Source of the DNA: Eutypella sp. D-1
Lineage: Eukaryota; Ascomycota; Sordariomycetes; Xylariales; Diatrypaceae
Reading direction: 5' to 3'
Assembly (NCBI GenBank): GCA_023313575.1
Contig: JAJTTP010000061.1
Span: forward strand, 1 to 14,340
DNA: 14,340 nt
Part shown: positions 7,074 through 13,668 of the stretch, in pieces
How the letters are laid out: each line of letters begins with the position of its first letter
Numbering within the stretch: position 1 is the first letter of the stretch
The notes under the pieces: model-generated
Told to the model about the DNA's origin: nothing
Databases searched by the model: none
Seen by the model: only the letters and a program-made list of their open reading frames with translations
Program-made: the position numbers and the translations under genes

Positions 7074-7562
7074 TTAAAATAAATTTATATTAATAGGGAA
7101 TATATCCAAACTATATAAAACACAGGGGATTAAGATTATAAAAGCAAACACTATTGGTAATAAAACTGTTCAACAGAAGGACATTAGTTGATCAAAACGA
7201 ATTCTAGGGAAGGATGCCCGAGCCCATATGAAGGTGAAAACCAAAATGGAACTTTTTATACCCAAAGTTAGACCATATATGAACCCTTCTCAAAGAGAAG
7301 AATGATTATCAGTATTGAATAAAAGATTTAACATATAGAATCTATTACCGTCAAGATATCAATATTCAAAGAATAAACTGCTACATACATAATCGATAAT
7401 GGGGAAAAAATCAGATAAACCAAATAAAGGTAAATAACCTCCTAAAAATAACAAGCTAGTCAAGATACACATAATTACAAGTGAAGAATATTCAGCTAAA
7501 AAAAAGAATACAAAAACAACTGCAGCGTGTTCTGTCATAAACCCACTAACTAATTCTGATTC
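7074..7562 (-). CDS. nad1: NADH dehydrogenase subunit 1 (Nad1), last exon
   Basis: Nad1 forms the membrane part of the quinone-binding site of complex I. This exon of 163 codons including the stop starts [20 protein letters not shown]. It carries [40 protein letters not shown] (the conserved R-FPR-R-DQLM region) and a hydrophobic C terminus ending FPININLF. The start is set by continuity of DLAEA with ESELVSGF across the intron: the upstream exons total exactly 115 codons, so this exon begins in phase 0, and the preceding intron ends in G. The 5' exons are at 10598-10845 and 13572-13668; the N-terminal exon or exons lie beyond the right edge. nad4 starts 132 bp downstream. Confidence 0.96.
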
Positions 7563-7592
7563 CTTTGGTTTTTTTTGATTACGCTATAATAC

Positions 7593-8315
7593 TTATTCAG
7601 TTATAGGCTTAAAATAATAAGAATTATTGTATATAAGCTTAGAATTTAAATATTTACCTACTGTAACTTTAGAAATATTTAAATGTTTAGCTAATTCTAC
7701 ATTATTCTTATGTTTTGAGATTAAATTACCATCTAAGTCAAATATTCCTACTCCTAATAAATGCTTATTTTTCCTTTCACTCATCTTAGCCTTGGTCTCC
7801 TCACTATGTATTTCTCCATACATAGGATTTAAATTTCCTGGTTTACTGATCTTTAATTTAGATTCATCAGTATGTTTGTACCCTAGATTATTATGGGCAA
7901 TATGGCTAAAATTATATAGAGTGTCGAAATCATCTTTTGATATATAACTAGTTTCTAGTTCAGTTAACGATTTATGGCTTACGATTTTACTTTCATATGT
8001 GAAATACTCAAAAATACATAACTTAAACTTATCTAAACCAAACTTAGCGAAGGCTTTTTGCTAAGCAACATTTGAAGTATCCCTATACTTCAAAAAAGGT
8101 GTTGCTTAATTCTTATATAAAAGTCTTAAGCGCTACCAATATATCGCTTACCATTAACAGTATTTACAATAAATACCACCTTTACCTTTTAATATACCTT
8201 TATATGAATTGATATAATCTATATCAATTAAATCTAGAGTTAAAATCGGCTGAGGGTCAGGGTTAAGATTTTTATTACCCTTTTCAATAACCGGAGAGGT
8301 AGAATACCAATTAAC
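7593..8315 (-). pseudogene. GIY-YIG homing endonuclease, copy A (N-terminal frameshifts, intact C-terminal domain)
   Basis: The minus strand reads WYSTSPVIEKGNKNLNPDPQ, then LKGKGGIY (GIY motif, about 8170-8193). After a frame change it reads NTVNGKRYIGSA (YIG motif), an in-frame TAA, and DFYIRIKQH. A 47-bp hairpin (8062-8108) is then inserted. From about 8055 a long open frame gives KAFAKFGLDKFKLCIFEYFT, LGYKHTDESKLKISK, MYGEIHSEETKAKMSE (NUMOD3-like) and GVGIFDLDGNLISKHKNNVE followed by LAKHLNISKVTVGKYLNSKL (NUMOD1-like helix-turn-helix), with a stop at 7593. The DNA-binding part is clean while the catalytic part is broken. The family usually has both in one ORF. Confidence 0.88.
8062..8108. 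repeat. Bulged hairpin inserted in GIY-YIG copy A
   Basis: TAAGCAACA plus TTTGAAGTAT pairs with ATACTTCAAA plus TGTTGCTTA (19 bp in all), with a 5-base bulge on the right arm and a short CCCT loop. It separates the RIKQH and KAFAKFGL segments, where related proteins have a short linker. Confidence 0.8.
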
Positions 8316-8684
8316 CTTTTTTTTTAGTTTTTAGCCTAAAAAAAGCTGAAGCTGCATAGCTATTAATAGTAAAAATGGGTCGGCTTCGCCGCTCAAAAGG
8401 AAAGCATTAAGGAAAAATATCTACATTAGCATAATCCGAAAAAAAAAATTTGTTTTTGAAATATATTAAACAATTTTTGATTTTTCATTTTTCTTATTAT
8501 TAAATTCCACGCATGATACATCTTAAAAAAAGCCTGTAACAAATCGTATATGAAAAGTAATTATAATTTATTTTAAGTAATTACTTATTGTTACTATAAA
8601 TTCTTGGTGGCAAGAGTTATAAAGAACAAAAGTTAATAACCATAAATCAAAAAAGGCTTTAAAAAAAAAACACATCTGACCTTG
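8316..8684. other. AT-rich spacer between the two GIY-YIG copies
   Basis: I recognise no gene. The stretch is A/T-rich with a short GC patch (GGTCGGCTTCGCCGCTC near 8378-8394) and several poly-A/T runs. The minus ORF ending at 8568 is the run-out of the GIY-YIG copy B tail. It may contain decayed ORF or intron sequence, but nothing can be named. Confidence 0.5.
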
Positions 8685-8826
8685 TATAGGTTTAAATCGA
8701 GAAGTTTTATTATATACAAGGCCTGAATTTAAACACTTACCTACCGTAACCTTATAAATACCCAAATGTTCAGCTAACTCTACATTATTCTTAAACTTTA
8801 AAATTAAGTTGTCATCTAAATCATTC
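8685..8826 (-). pseudogene. GIY-YIG homing endonuclease copy B, NUMOD1-like tail
   Basis: The reading DLDDNLILKFKNNVELAEHL followed by GIYKVTVGKCLNSGLVYNKT and RFKPI is closely similar to the tail of copy A (DLDGNLISKHKNNVELAKHL and onward). It is joined directly to the end of a LAGLIDADG gene (GMNRKR at 8827-8841), so the normal GIY-YIG middle part is missing. Its N-terminal half is at 9988-10307. Confidence 0.85.
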
Positions 8827-9230
8827 TCTTACGGTTCATACCTCCTTTTAATTCCGATATCTCATTTAACCCCCCTTAAGGGTTAAATGGCCTTTGGCTT
8901 TAATAATATCAGATGCTTTACAAAAATCTAAAAAATCTCTCTCCTTGTAGGCATAGGCATGGCCTTAGCCTTTGCCATCCTCCAATCTTATATTAAAAAA
9001 AAAACGGTATGATTTTATCATTGACATCAGAAAAGGTAGTCACTAAAAAATCACCATAGTTCTTATTCGTACGAAAAGCATAACGACCACAATTGAAGAA
9101 AGAGATAAGGCTCTTCATTAACTCTACATCACGTGAATGCTGAGTGATTTGAAAAACTAAATAAGCAGAAAACCCTAATTTTGTGCTTGCTTTATATAGA
9201 TTAATATAAAAACACCCTTCTCCACTAACA

Positions 9231-9331
9231 ATAAAAAAAAAAATAAAAACTAAGACGCTTCATTTTTGTTTGACTAAATCTATTCAATTATATCGTTTAC
9301 ATCATTTAAGATTTCATTTTTATTTTTTTTA
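9231..9331. mobile_element. About 100-bp insertion in the LAGLIDADG motif, carrying the 35-bp repeat
   Basis: The HEG reads DPYWLAG up to 9332 and resumes with VSGEGCF at 9229. Relatives have only a Phe codon between, so about 100 bp is extra. The insert holds A-rich ends and the 35-bp repeat (9245-9279) that also occurs at 3039-3073. No ORF is present. The exact ends are blurred by A runs. Confidence 0.7.
9245..9279. repeat. 35-bp dispersed repeat, copy 2
   Basis: Identical to 3039-3073 in the same orientation; see the insertion at 9231-9331. Confidence 0.92.
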
Positions 9332-9744
9332 CTGCTAATCAATAAGGATCAAAATTTTATGGTGATTTAACCAAAGGTCTTTAAATAGGGATAATCTTAG
9401 GGAATGCTTATTTCAATTTACCAGATAACCCTTTATTAATTGATGCTTTTAAACTTATTATTTTTTCTAAACCACTAAAACTTAAATGTTATTTACGATT
9501 GACTATTTCAAAAGCTTGCTTAAATTTGGTGTATTTTTTAAATTAAGTTCATCTTGGTCGATACGAGACAGCGCAGAACTACCATTTGTACTAACTATGA
9601 ATCTTTTATTTTCCATTTTTTTATTTAATAAATTTTTATTTACCTCCGTAAAGGAGACACATACTTCGTTAGGAAGCGACTGCTTTACTCTACGATTTAG
9701 CGCCGGATACTTCGTTAGCAAAATCATAAAGCAGTACTTCGTCG

Positions 9745-9814
9745 CGCATTACTAAGATTTGAACTGAGATTTGGAGATTGAACCTACCTATTTTACCCTT
9801 GAACTATGCTCTTA
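9745..9814 (-). pseudogene. tRNA-like relic, possibly trnW-derived
   Basis: The minus strand begins AAGAGCATAGTTCAAGGGTA, close to what I recall of fungal mitochondrial tRNA-Trp 5' halves. It has TTCAA where a UCA anticodon would sit, and a near-perfect T arm (CTCAG, loop TTCAAAT, CTTAG). The acceptor strands do not pair and the anticodon stem is poor. At best it is a decayed or partial tRNA inside the intron; chance resemblance is possible. Confidence 0.3.
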
Positions 9815-9900
9815 AAAAAGGCATATCATATGCATACATGAACTCCTACGAACCAAGATACCTAATTTGCGTCTCACAAAAAAAGTATCTCACTATCAAT

Positions 9901-9959
9901 TTTATGGTGACAACTATAAAGGAGTATAATTTATGGTGAAAATTATCAAGGAGTAGAAT
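9901..9959. repeat. Imperfect tandem pair of about 30 bp
   Basis: TTTATGGTGACAACTATAAAGGAGTATAA-like and TTTATGGTGAAAATTATCAAGGAGTAGAA-like units lie side by side and differ at a few positions. They sit where GIY-YIG copy B loses homology. Confidence 0.75.
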
Positions 9960-9987
9960 TGCACGAGGAGGGAAGGGAGGGTGCGAA

Positions 9988-10307
9988 ATAGCCATACTTA
10001 TCAAATGCTTTTTGTGCGTGCCTACGAAGTTGGCGGCGGGCAACATTAGACTTTTTATTTTTCAGATGTTATTTAAGTCTTAAATAAAAATCTTTTGCAC
10101 CTCCGATATATTGATTACCATTGACCGTATTAATAAAAGAATAAATACCCCTTTATCTTTTAATATTATTCTAGAAGATTTAACACAATCTTCATTATTT
10201 AGATTATTAATAGTAAAAATAGGAACAGGAGATAGATCAGATGATTGTGGATCTGATTTTTAAGTAGAATAATATCTATAACTAGCTACCGCACTAACTT
10301 TCAATCT
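9988..10307 (-). pseudogene. GIY-YIG homing endonuclease copy B, N-terminal half
   Basis: The minus strand reads RLKVSAVASYRYYST, then (after a stop) KSDPQSSDLSPVPIFTINNL, and DKGVFI (degenerate GIY). After a frame change it reads INTVNGNQYIGGAKDFYLRL (YIG motif), a TAA, HLKNKKSNVA, an in-frame 24-bp GC-rich insert (10015-10038), and QKAFDKYGY. The order matches copy A (GIY, NTVNGKRYIG, QKAFAKFGL). The rest of the gene is missing until the tail at 8685-8826. It lies just after the intron core. Confidence 0.87.
10015..10038. repeat. 24-bp GC-rich in-frame insert in GIY-YIG copy B
   Basis: It separates SNVA from QKAFDKYG, which are adjacent in the family. It encodes RRQLRRHA on the minus strand and contains the dispersed CTACGAAGT motif. 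Confidence 0.65.
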
Positions 10308-10371
10308 AGATATAATATAAAGATAACCTGTTTGAACTAAGTAGTTCACACCTAAGGTAGTAACAGGATAG

Positions 10372-10410
10372 TTCATTTTTAAAGATGATTTCATTTTTAA
10401 AGATGATTTC
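10372..10410. repeat. 18-bp tandem duplication
   Basis: TTCATTTTTAAAGATGAT occurs twice in a row, followed by TTC of a third unit, between the intron core and the GIY-YIG remnant. Confidence 0.92.
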
Positions 10411-10429
10411 AGGTTTTTTTTTTTGCATT

Positions 10430-10597
10430 TTCATACAAATTTGGACTATACCTTATTTAATATAAATACTTATATTAAATGATCACGTCTAGCCTCTGAA
10501 GGTTTTAACATAATATGTTAACTTCCCTGCTGATTATCCTATTCTCAAAGAAGTTTCCAGCAATTTGTGATCTTTAGTGAGACCAAATCATATTAGT
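10430..10597 (-). other. Catalytic core of the nad1 group I intron
   Basis: Core elements appear in order on the minus strand. They are P1 with its IGS (GGTCTC, about 10579-10584), a P-like AAATTGCTGGAAACTTC, a Q-like AATCAGCAGGGAAG, an R-like CTTCAGAGGCTAGACG (about 10480-10495) and an S-like AAGGTATAGTCC (about 10443-10455). The Q, R and S motifs are close to group I consensus, so the intron's ribozyme core may be intact even though its ORFs are not. Confidence 0.85.
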
Positions 10598-10845
10598 AGC
10601 CTCAGCCAAGTCAAAGGGTGGACGGTTGGTCTCGGCTATAGATCCTATAAAAAATATTATAAATATAGGTAATAATGGCAATACAAATCAAACAGCTCTT
10701 TGTGATTCTACATTAACAGTCAGATTTAAACTACCTGTCAACATAATAACCAATAACAAAGCAGAACTTAATATTAATTCATAACTAATTAATTGAGCAG
10801 TACTTCTAAGAGATCCTAAAAAGGCATATTTACTATTAGCACTTC
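10598..10845 (-). CDS. nad1: NADH dehydrogenase subunit 1 (Nad1), internal exon
   Basis: The exon encodes [40 protein letters not shown], a TGA-encoded Trp in [20 protein letters not shown], and [14 protein letters not shown]. This is the most conserved part of Nad1 (AETNR.PFDLAEAESELVSG, completed by the next exon). Splice sites: it begins with GA at 10845, completing a TGA (Trp) codon with the T that ends the preceding exon. It ends ...GAGGCT at 10598. Both introns then obey the U-before, G-at-end rule, and 97 + 248 bases give exactly 115 codons. Confidence 0.95.
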
Positions 10846-10910
10846 CAGATGTTGTTATTTTAATATTTTTTATATATTTTAATATAATCTAATATTAATT
10901 CCACATCTCG

Positions 10911-11143
10911 CGATGTGGCTCAGACTAAGTCATAATCTATATATCTGTTTTTTATCTCGCCTATCTAAAGGATGTCAGTAAAAAAATTTGGTTTTTTTTT
11001 TAATATGGAGATTTTATGAGGAACCTTGATAAAGTATTATTCTCGGTCCCCCACAAACAAACGACAATTACATAAAAATTATTTATGAGTGTATAGACCC
11101 CGAATGCTCGTGGCAGCAAATTTATATCTGCTAGTCGTTGAAC
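10911..11143 (-). other. 3' core of the nad1 GIY-YIG intron
   Basis: GTTCAACGACTAG (11131-11143, minus) is a textbook group I R element. An S-like GACTTAGTC (about 10921-10935) follows. The hairpin CCACATC-TCGC-GATGTGG (about 10901-10918) is a plausible P9. About 65 bp of AT-rich sequence then leads to the 3' splice site. Confidence 0.85.
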
Positions 11144-11265
11144 GTACCTATCTATATAACTAGGTTCGCTTCAAGTTGACTTATTAACATAAGTTATTCT
11201 TGAAATTCCTTCGGTGATTATTATTAATTACTCACGTAATTAATGGGCTTCTGTTATTCTCTTTA

Positions 11266-11286
11266 CCTTCATTCAAGGTATATTTA
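11266..11286. repeat. 21-bp repeat, inverted copy of 2328-2348
   Basis: Identical on the opposite strand to 2328-2348. Here it is most of one arm of the hairpin at 11270-11305. Confidence 0.85.
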
Positions 11287-11305
11287 CATAAATATACCTT
11301 GAATG
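11270..11305. repeat. 16-bp perfect-stem hairpin
   Basis: CATTCAAGGTATATTT and AAATATACCTTGAATG are exact reverse complements around a 4-base loop. It lies in the peripheral part of the intron, upstream of the R element, and could be an extended intron helix or an inserted palindrome. The related single arm at 2328-2348, outside any intron, favours a mobile element. Confidence 0.92.
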
Positions 11306-11641
11306 CATGTGACACTCCGGGCTTTGCTACGAAGTACAAATAGTACCCTACCCCCTTTTTGGCCGCCCGCTAAGTACCTAAAAAGGACTACTAAGTGACT
11401 TACTTAGTATTATCACATTTAGCCTCAGCCTCAATATTACATACTAAATTATTTATCTAGATTAAGCACTCTCCTCTTTCCTTGCTGAATAATAAGGTTA
11501 CCCCTACGAAGTACCAAAACAAAAGCAAAACATAATATTAATCTATCTTCCTATCTCTCAATGTATATATACCTATTTTATCTATCTATATCCTCATTAC
11601 CAAATTTAGTAAATCCATCAATACCCTTAGTTACAGTACAG
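11306..11641. other. Intron stretch with GC clusters, no gene seen
   Basis: It holds two exact copies of CTACGAAGTAC (11327-11337, 11504-11514) and a GC patch (CCCCCTTTTTGGCCGCCCGC, about 11350-11370), otherwise AT-rich DNA. It may include the P/Q part of the intron core, which I could not place. Confidence 0.5.
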
Positions 11642-11880
11642 TTAGATATACCCTTTCTTAATTTTATCTTTTAACTCAGAGCTCATTTCTTTAGTTAGAA
11701 AGTAGACCGTGAGCTTAACTTTTCTTAAGACTACTGGTTTACATCTATCTAAATTTCGATAGATAGTTGATTTAGCTATACCTATATAGCTAACAACAGA
11801 AAGAATGGAGTCAAAGGGGCGATTGTTTATTAATTCCAGACTATCTGCTTTATGTATTTTTTTGATTATTTTTATGAGCC
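11642..11880 (-). pseudogene. NUMOD1-like C-terminal relic of a GIY-YIG endonuclease
   Basis: The minus strand reads KADSLELINNRPFDSILSVV, then SYIGIAKSTIYRNLDRCKPV and LTVYFLTKEMSSELKDKIKK, with a stop at 11642. The first part parallels TLELVNNTPFDSLLATADYF plus VNYRTIARHV in the main intron ORF. The last part looks like the family's usual C-terminal tail, which the main ORF lacks. It lies 300 bp downstream of that ORF. It may be the true tail displaced by insertions, or the remnant of an older HEG kept at intron replacement. Confidence 0.8.
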
Positions 11881-12184
11881 GGCACTTAAATTTTGTAATA
11901 TTTGTTAATTTAATATATTATAAAATAAAAATAAGTAAAAAAAATTCCTCAGACCTTCGTGTTATAATTACGACTATCACCTATTTGCGGGCTTACAGCA
12001 AGTAATTGTTTGCTTAACTGTCCGATCCCGGAGGGATACCAAATTTTTACTGAAAAAATAAACTAATCTACCGCTCCTAAATTAAAAAAAAAATTTATAA
12101 TTATAAATTGTTTTTAAATTTGAAAAATAAATAAATAATATTTATTTATTTTCTAAAAGTAGAAAATTCTTAAAAGAATTTTTA
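11881..12184. other. AT-rich spacer with palindromes
   Basis: I see no gene. It holds AT palindromes near 12090-12150 (for example AATAAATAAATAATATTTATTTATT) and a short GATCCCGGAGGGAT palindrome (12023-12036). The plus ORF at 11805-12005 is antisense to the NUMOD1-like relic and is rejected. Confidence 0.5.
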
Positions 12185-12215
12185 AATCCCTCTCTTTTTC
12201 TCAAAGAGAGGGATT
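12185..12215. repeat. 13-bp perfect-stem hairpin at the end of the GIY-YIG ORF
   Basis: AATCCCTCTCTTT and AAAGAGAGGGATT pair around TTCTC. The ORF runs into the hairpin and loses family homology there, so the hairpin seems to have been inserted into its 3' part. Confidence 0.85.
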
Positions 12216-13571
12216 AGCTTTATTGGTATTTACATGACGAGCAATTGTTCGATAGTTGACACAAAAATAATCTGCAGTGGCTAAAAGTGAATCGAATGGT
12301 GTATTGTTTACTAATTCTAGAGTATTAGCATCATAAACGTAAACTGGAACTTTATGACCCAGTTGTAAATTTCCAGCTTTAACTATAAGAGGTTTAATTT
12401 CTGTGGCACTTAGGGGGTCTAGAATAGACATAAATAGCCTTCGATCCTGCAGTTCCTCCTTTGTCTATAACTAAATCTATAGTTGCTCTAGGAATCTGTA
12501 AAGCTTTAGCTGCTTTAGTTTTTGAAGCGAAAGGACTGCCTTTTATTAGTTCTAAATTAATAGCATCGTACGCTCAAACTTGAGTACTAATAACTCGATT
12601 CAATAGACCTTTAGGTGTCAGTTTTCTGGATTCTTCGAACACTTGGCTAAAATCAGTAATAGGGTAATTAAAGAACAGTTTTCCTCTATATGGTATAGAC
12701 GTGTTTTTATATCTTAAAATACCGGAAATGGGGTAGGCTAAAGATCGGCTTGCCTCATTACTACTGTTATATATAGTAGGTTGGCGATTTATTCCTTTTT
12801 CTGTTCATTCGTAAACATAAACGAGGATAACTCTAGAGTCTTTTCCCCTATTAATTGCTCTAAGATCCTTAAGTTTTAACAATAAAGTTTGTTTAATTAC
12901 ACCTTCAGTTATCGATGAAGAGAAAACGGAATTAAGTATAGGAATATATTTTTGTAAGTAATAGGTTTCCCTTTCTCCCAGTTTAGTTTCAGGGCAGACC
13001 TCTAAGATGTGAATATTAAAATGCTCTATACCTATTAGCCGCACGAAAAGGTGGAATTTACTAAGGGATTCTGCTTTTGAGTGCTCAAAAATTCTTTTTT
13101 TGAATAGATTTGTTCTCCCGATGTAATAGATATTTGGATAATATTTGTATTCTATAAGGTAAATTCCAGCTTTGGAACCTCATTCTTTAAGGAACTTTGC
13201 TTTAGATAACTTATCAGTATAGTTTAAACAAGAGCCTTTTATTAAATCTCGATCGAAAGGTATAACTGGAGCAATCCTATCTTTGAAAAGATCTTGGATA
13301 AACTCATCCTTATTATTACTGTTATTGCTATTATTCTTGTCTTTATTTGTGTGAATAAAACATCTAGATATCTTAAAATATTGTGAGGGATAAGTGTTGT
13401 AATTTACTGGTATTTGGAGTGCAATAAATATTGGCTTTGATATATTCGATAGATACCCAAATCCACTTACGTATTTCATATGCAAGCTCGGAAAGACTCC
13501 TTGAGTAGTGGATTTGGGGTGTTCGTATTGAGTATTTTTAGTATGTAAAAAGGAGGCCGAAGAAAAAAAAA
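12201..13571 (-). pseudogene. GIY-YIG/NUMOD1 homing endonuclease fused to nad1 exon, frameshifted near the 3' end
   Basis: The ORF continues in frame from the nad1 exon (LLAG) as FFFSSASFLHTKNTQYEH, through an Asn-rich linker (KDKNNSNNSNNKDEF). After a UGA-Trp it reads AGIYLIEYKYYPNIYYIGRT (GIY...YIG, 13170-13117), then FKKRIFEHSKAE and IEHFNIHILEVCPETKLGER with ETYYLQKYIP, the family's conserved Glu region. NUMOD1-like repeats follow: ISGILRYKN and VWAYDAINLELIKGSPFASK with KAAKALQIPRATI. The frame ends at 12394. A shift at a run of five C (12416-12420) restores homology as PLSATEIKPLIVKAGNLQLG, YVYDANTLELVNNTPFDSLL and NYRTIARHV, until a hairpin at 12185-12215. Without the shift the protein would still have a complete catalytic domain, so it could be active, or the indel could be a sequencing error. 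Confidence 0.88.
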
Positions 13572-13668
13572 ACCCCGCGAGCAAAATTCCATAAGTAGCT
13601 AAAGATGATACAGCTAACATATATAATATACCTAAATTAAAATCACTAAGAGCTAAACCAGGTCCATA
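13572..13668 (-). CDS. nad1: NADH dehydrogenase subunit 1 (Nad1), short internal exon
   Basis: These 97 bases encode YGPGLALSDFNLGILYMLAV and SSLATYGILLAG plus the first base of the Trp codon completed at 10845. This matches the Nad1 segment before W-SANSKYAF. The exon start at 13668 follows a G at 13669, the expected last base of a group I intron, and joins the usual upstream VIP-YGPG context, which is outside the window. The exon end at 13572 is supported by the phase of the next exon and the GGGGU/GCCUC P1. The downstream intron ORF is open in frame with it. Confidence 0.93.

Larger units (their letters stand above)
8827..9542 (-). pseudogene. LAGLIDADG homing endonuclease interrupting GIY-YIG copy B
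   Basis: On the minus strand the pieces are FKQAFEIVNRK (about 9490-9525), LSFSGLEKIISLKASINKGL, AFPKII, RPLVKS and NFDPYWLAG (ending near 9332). After an insertion of about 100 bp come VSGEGCFYINLYKASTKLGF, QITQHSRDVELMKSLISFFN, CGRYAFRTNKNYGDFLVTTF, NDKIIPFF, DFLDFCKASDIIKAKGHLTL and LNEISELKGGMNRKR, ending at about 8827. The order matches a single LAGLIDADG domain with the end of a preceding one. Several stops, a frameshift in HLTLKGG, a GC-rich insertion at about 8958-8990 and the insertion exactly in the LAGLIDADG helix make it non-functional. Its position between the two halves of GIY-YIG copy B shows invasion of one HEG by another, or recombination between them. Confidence 0.9.
9543..9987. 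other. Unassigned intron stretch with GC clusters and a tRNA-like relic
   Basis: A 74-codon minus ORF (9503-9727) is open through most of the right part, but it overlaps the HEG pieces in another frame and has no family character. Three copies of TACTTCGT (9662, 9708, 9735) mark GC-rich clusters. A trnW-like degenerate sequence is at 9745-9814 and a tandem pair of about 30-bp units at 9901-9959. No functional gene is seen. Confidence 0.5.
7563..10597 (-). other. nad1 group I intron (3.0 kb) between DLAEA and ESELVSGF
   Basis: Its 5' end is 10597, after an exon T, and its last base is a G at 7563. A P1 helix is visible: exon GAGGCU pairs with intron GGUCUC (about 10579-10584), with a U.G pair at the splice site and a 13-base loop. 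The P, Q, R and S core follows at once (10430-10560), so the coding material sits downstream, in the 3' (P9-side) part. The intron holds two GIY-YIG endonuclease copies, one interrupted by a LAGLIDADG gene, and ends 30 bases after the downstream GIY-YIG stop. The nested content could mean a former twintron. Confidence 0.88.
10846..13571 (-). other. nad1 group I intron (2.7 kb) with in-frame GIY-YIG ORF
   Basis: It interrupts the Trp codon of LLAG-W-SANSKY. The exon ends GGGGT and the intron contains GCCTC at 13553-13557, giving a 5-bp P1 (GGGGU with GCCUC) with a U.G pair at the splice site. The ORF runs in frame from the exon. Core elements lie near the 3' end (11143-10911) and the last base is G at 10846. 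A poly-T tract follows the 5' splice site directly. Confidence 0.87.

Noticed and set aside
7627..7947. 106-codon plus-strand ORF
   Set aside because: It is antisense to the GIY-YIG copy A C-terminal domain.
8062..8108. Programmed translational bypass element
   Set aside because: The host GIY-YIG gene also has an independent frameshift and a stop, so the insert need not be bypassed.
9486..9755. 89-codon plus and 74-codon minus ORFs over the same stretch
   Set aside because: Neither shows family motifs, and the left part is occupied by LAGLIDADG pieces in another frame.
9846..10046. 66-codon minus-strand ORF
   Set aside because: It is an off-frame reading of GIY-YIG copy B and a GC-rich insert.
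11805..12005. 66-codon plus-strand ORF
   Set aside because: It is antisense to the NUMOD1-like relic at 11642-11880.
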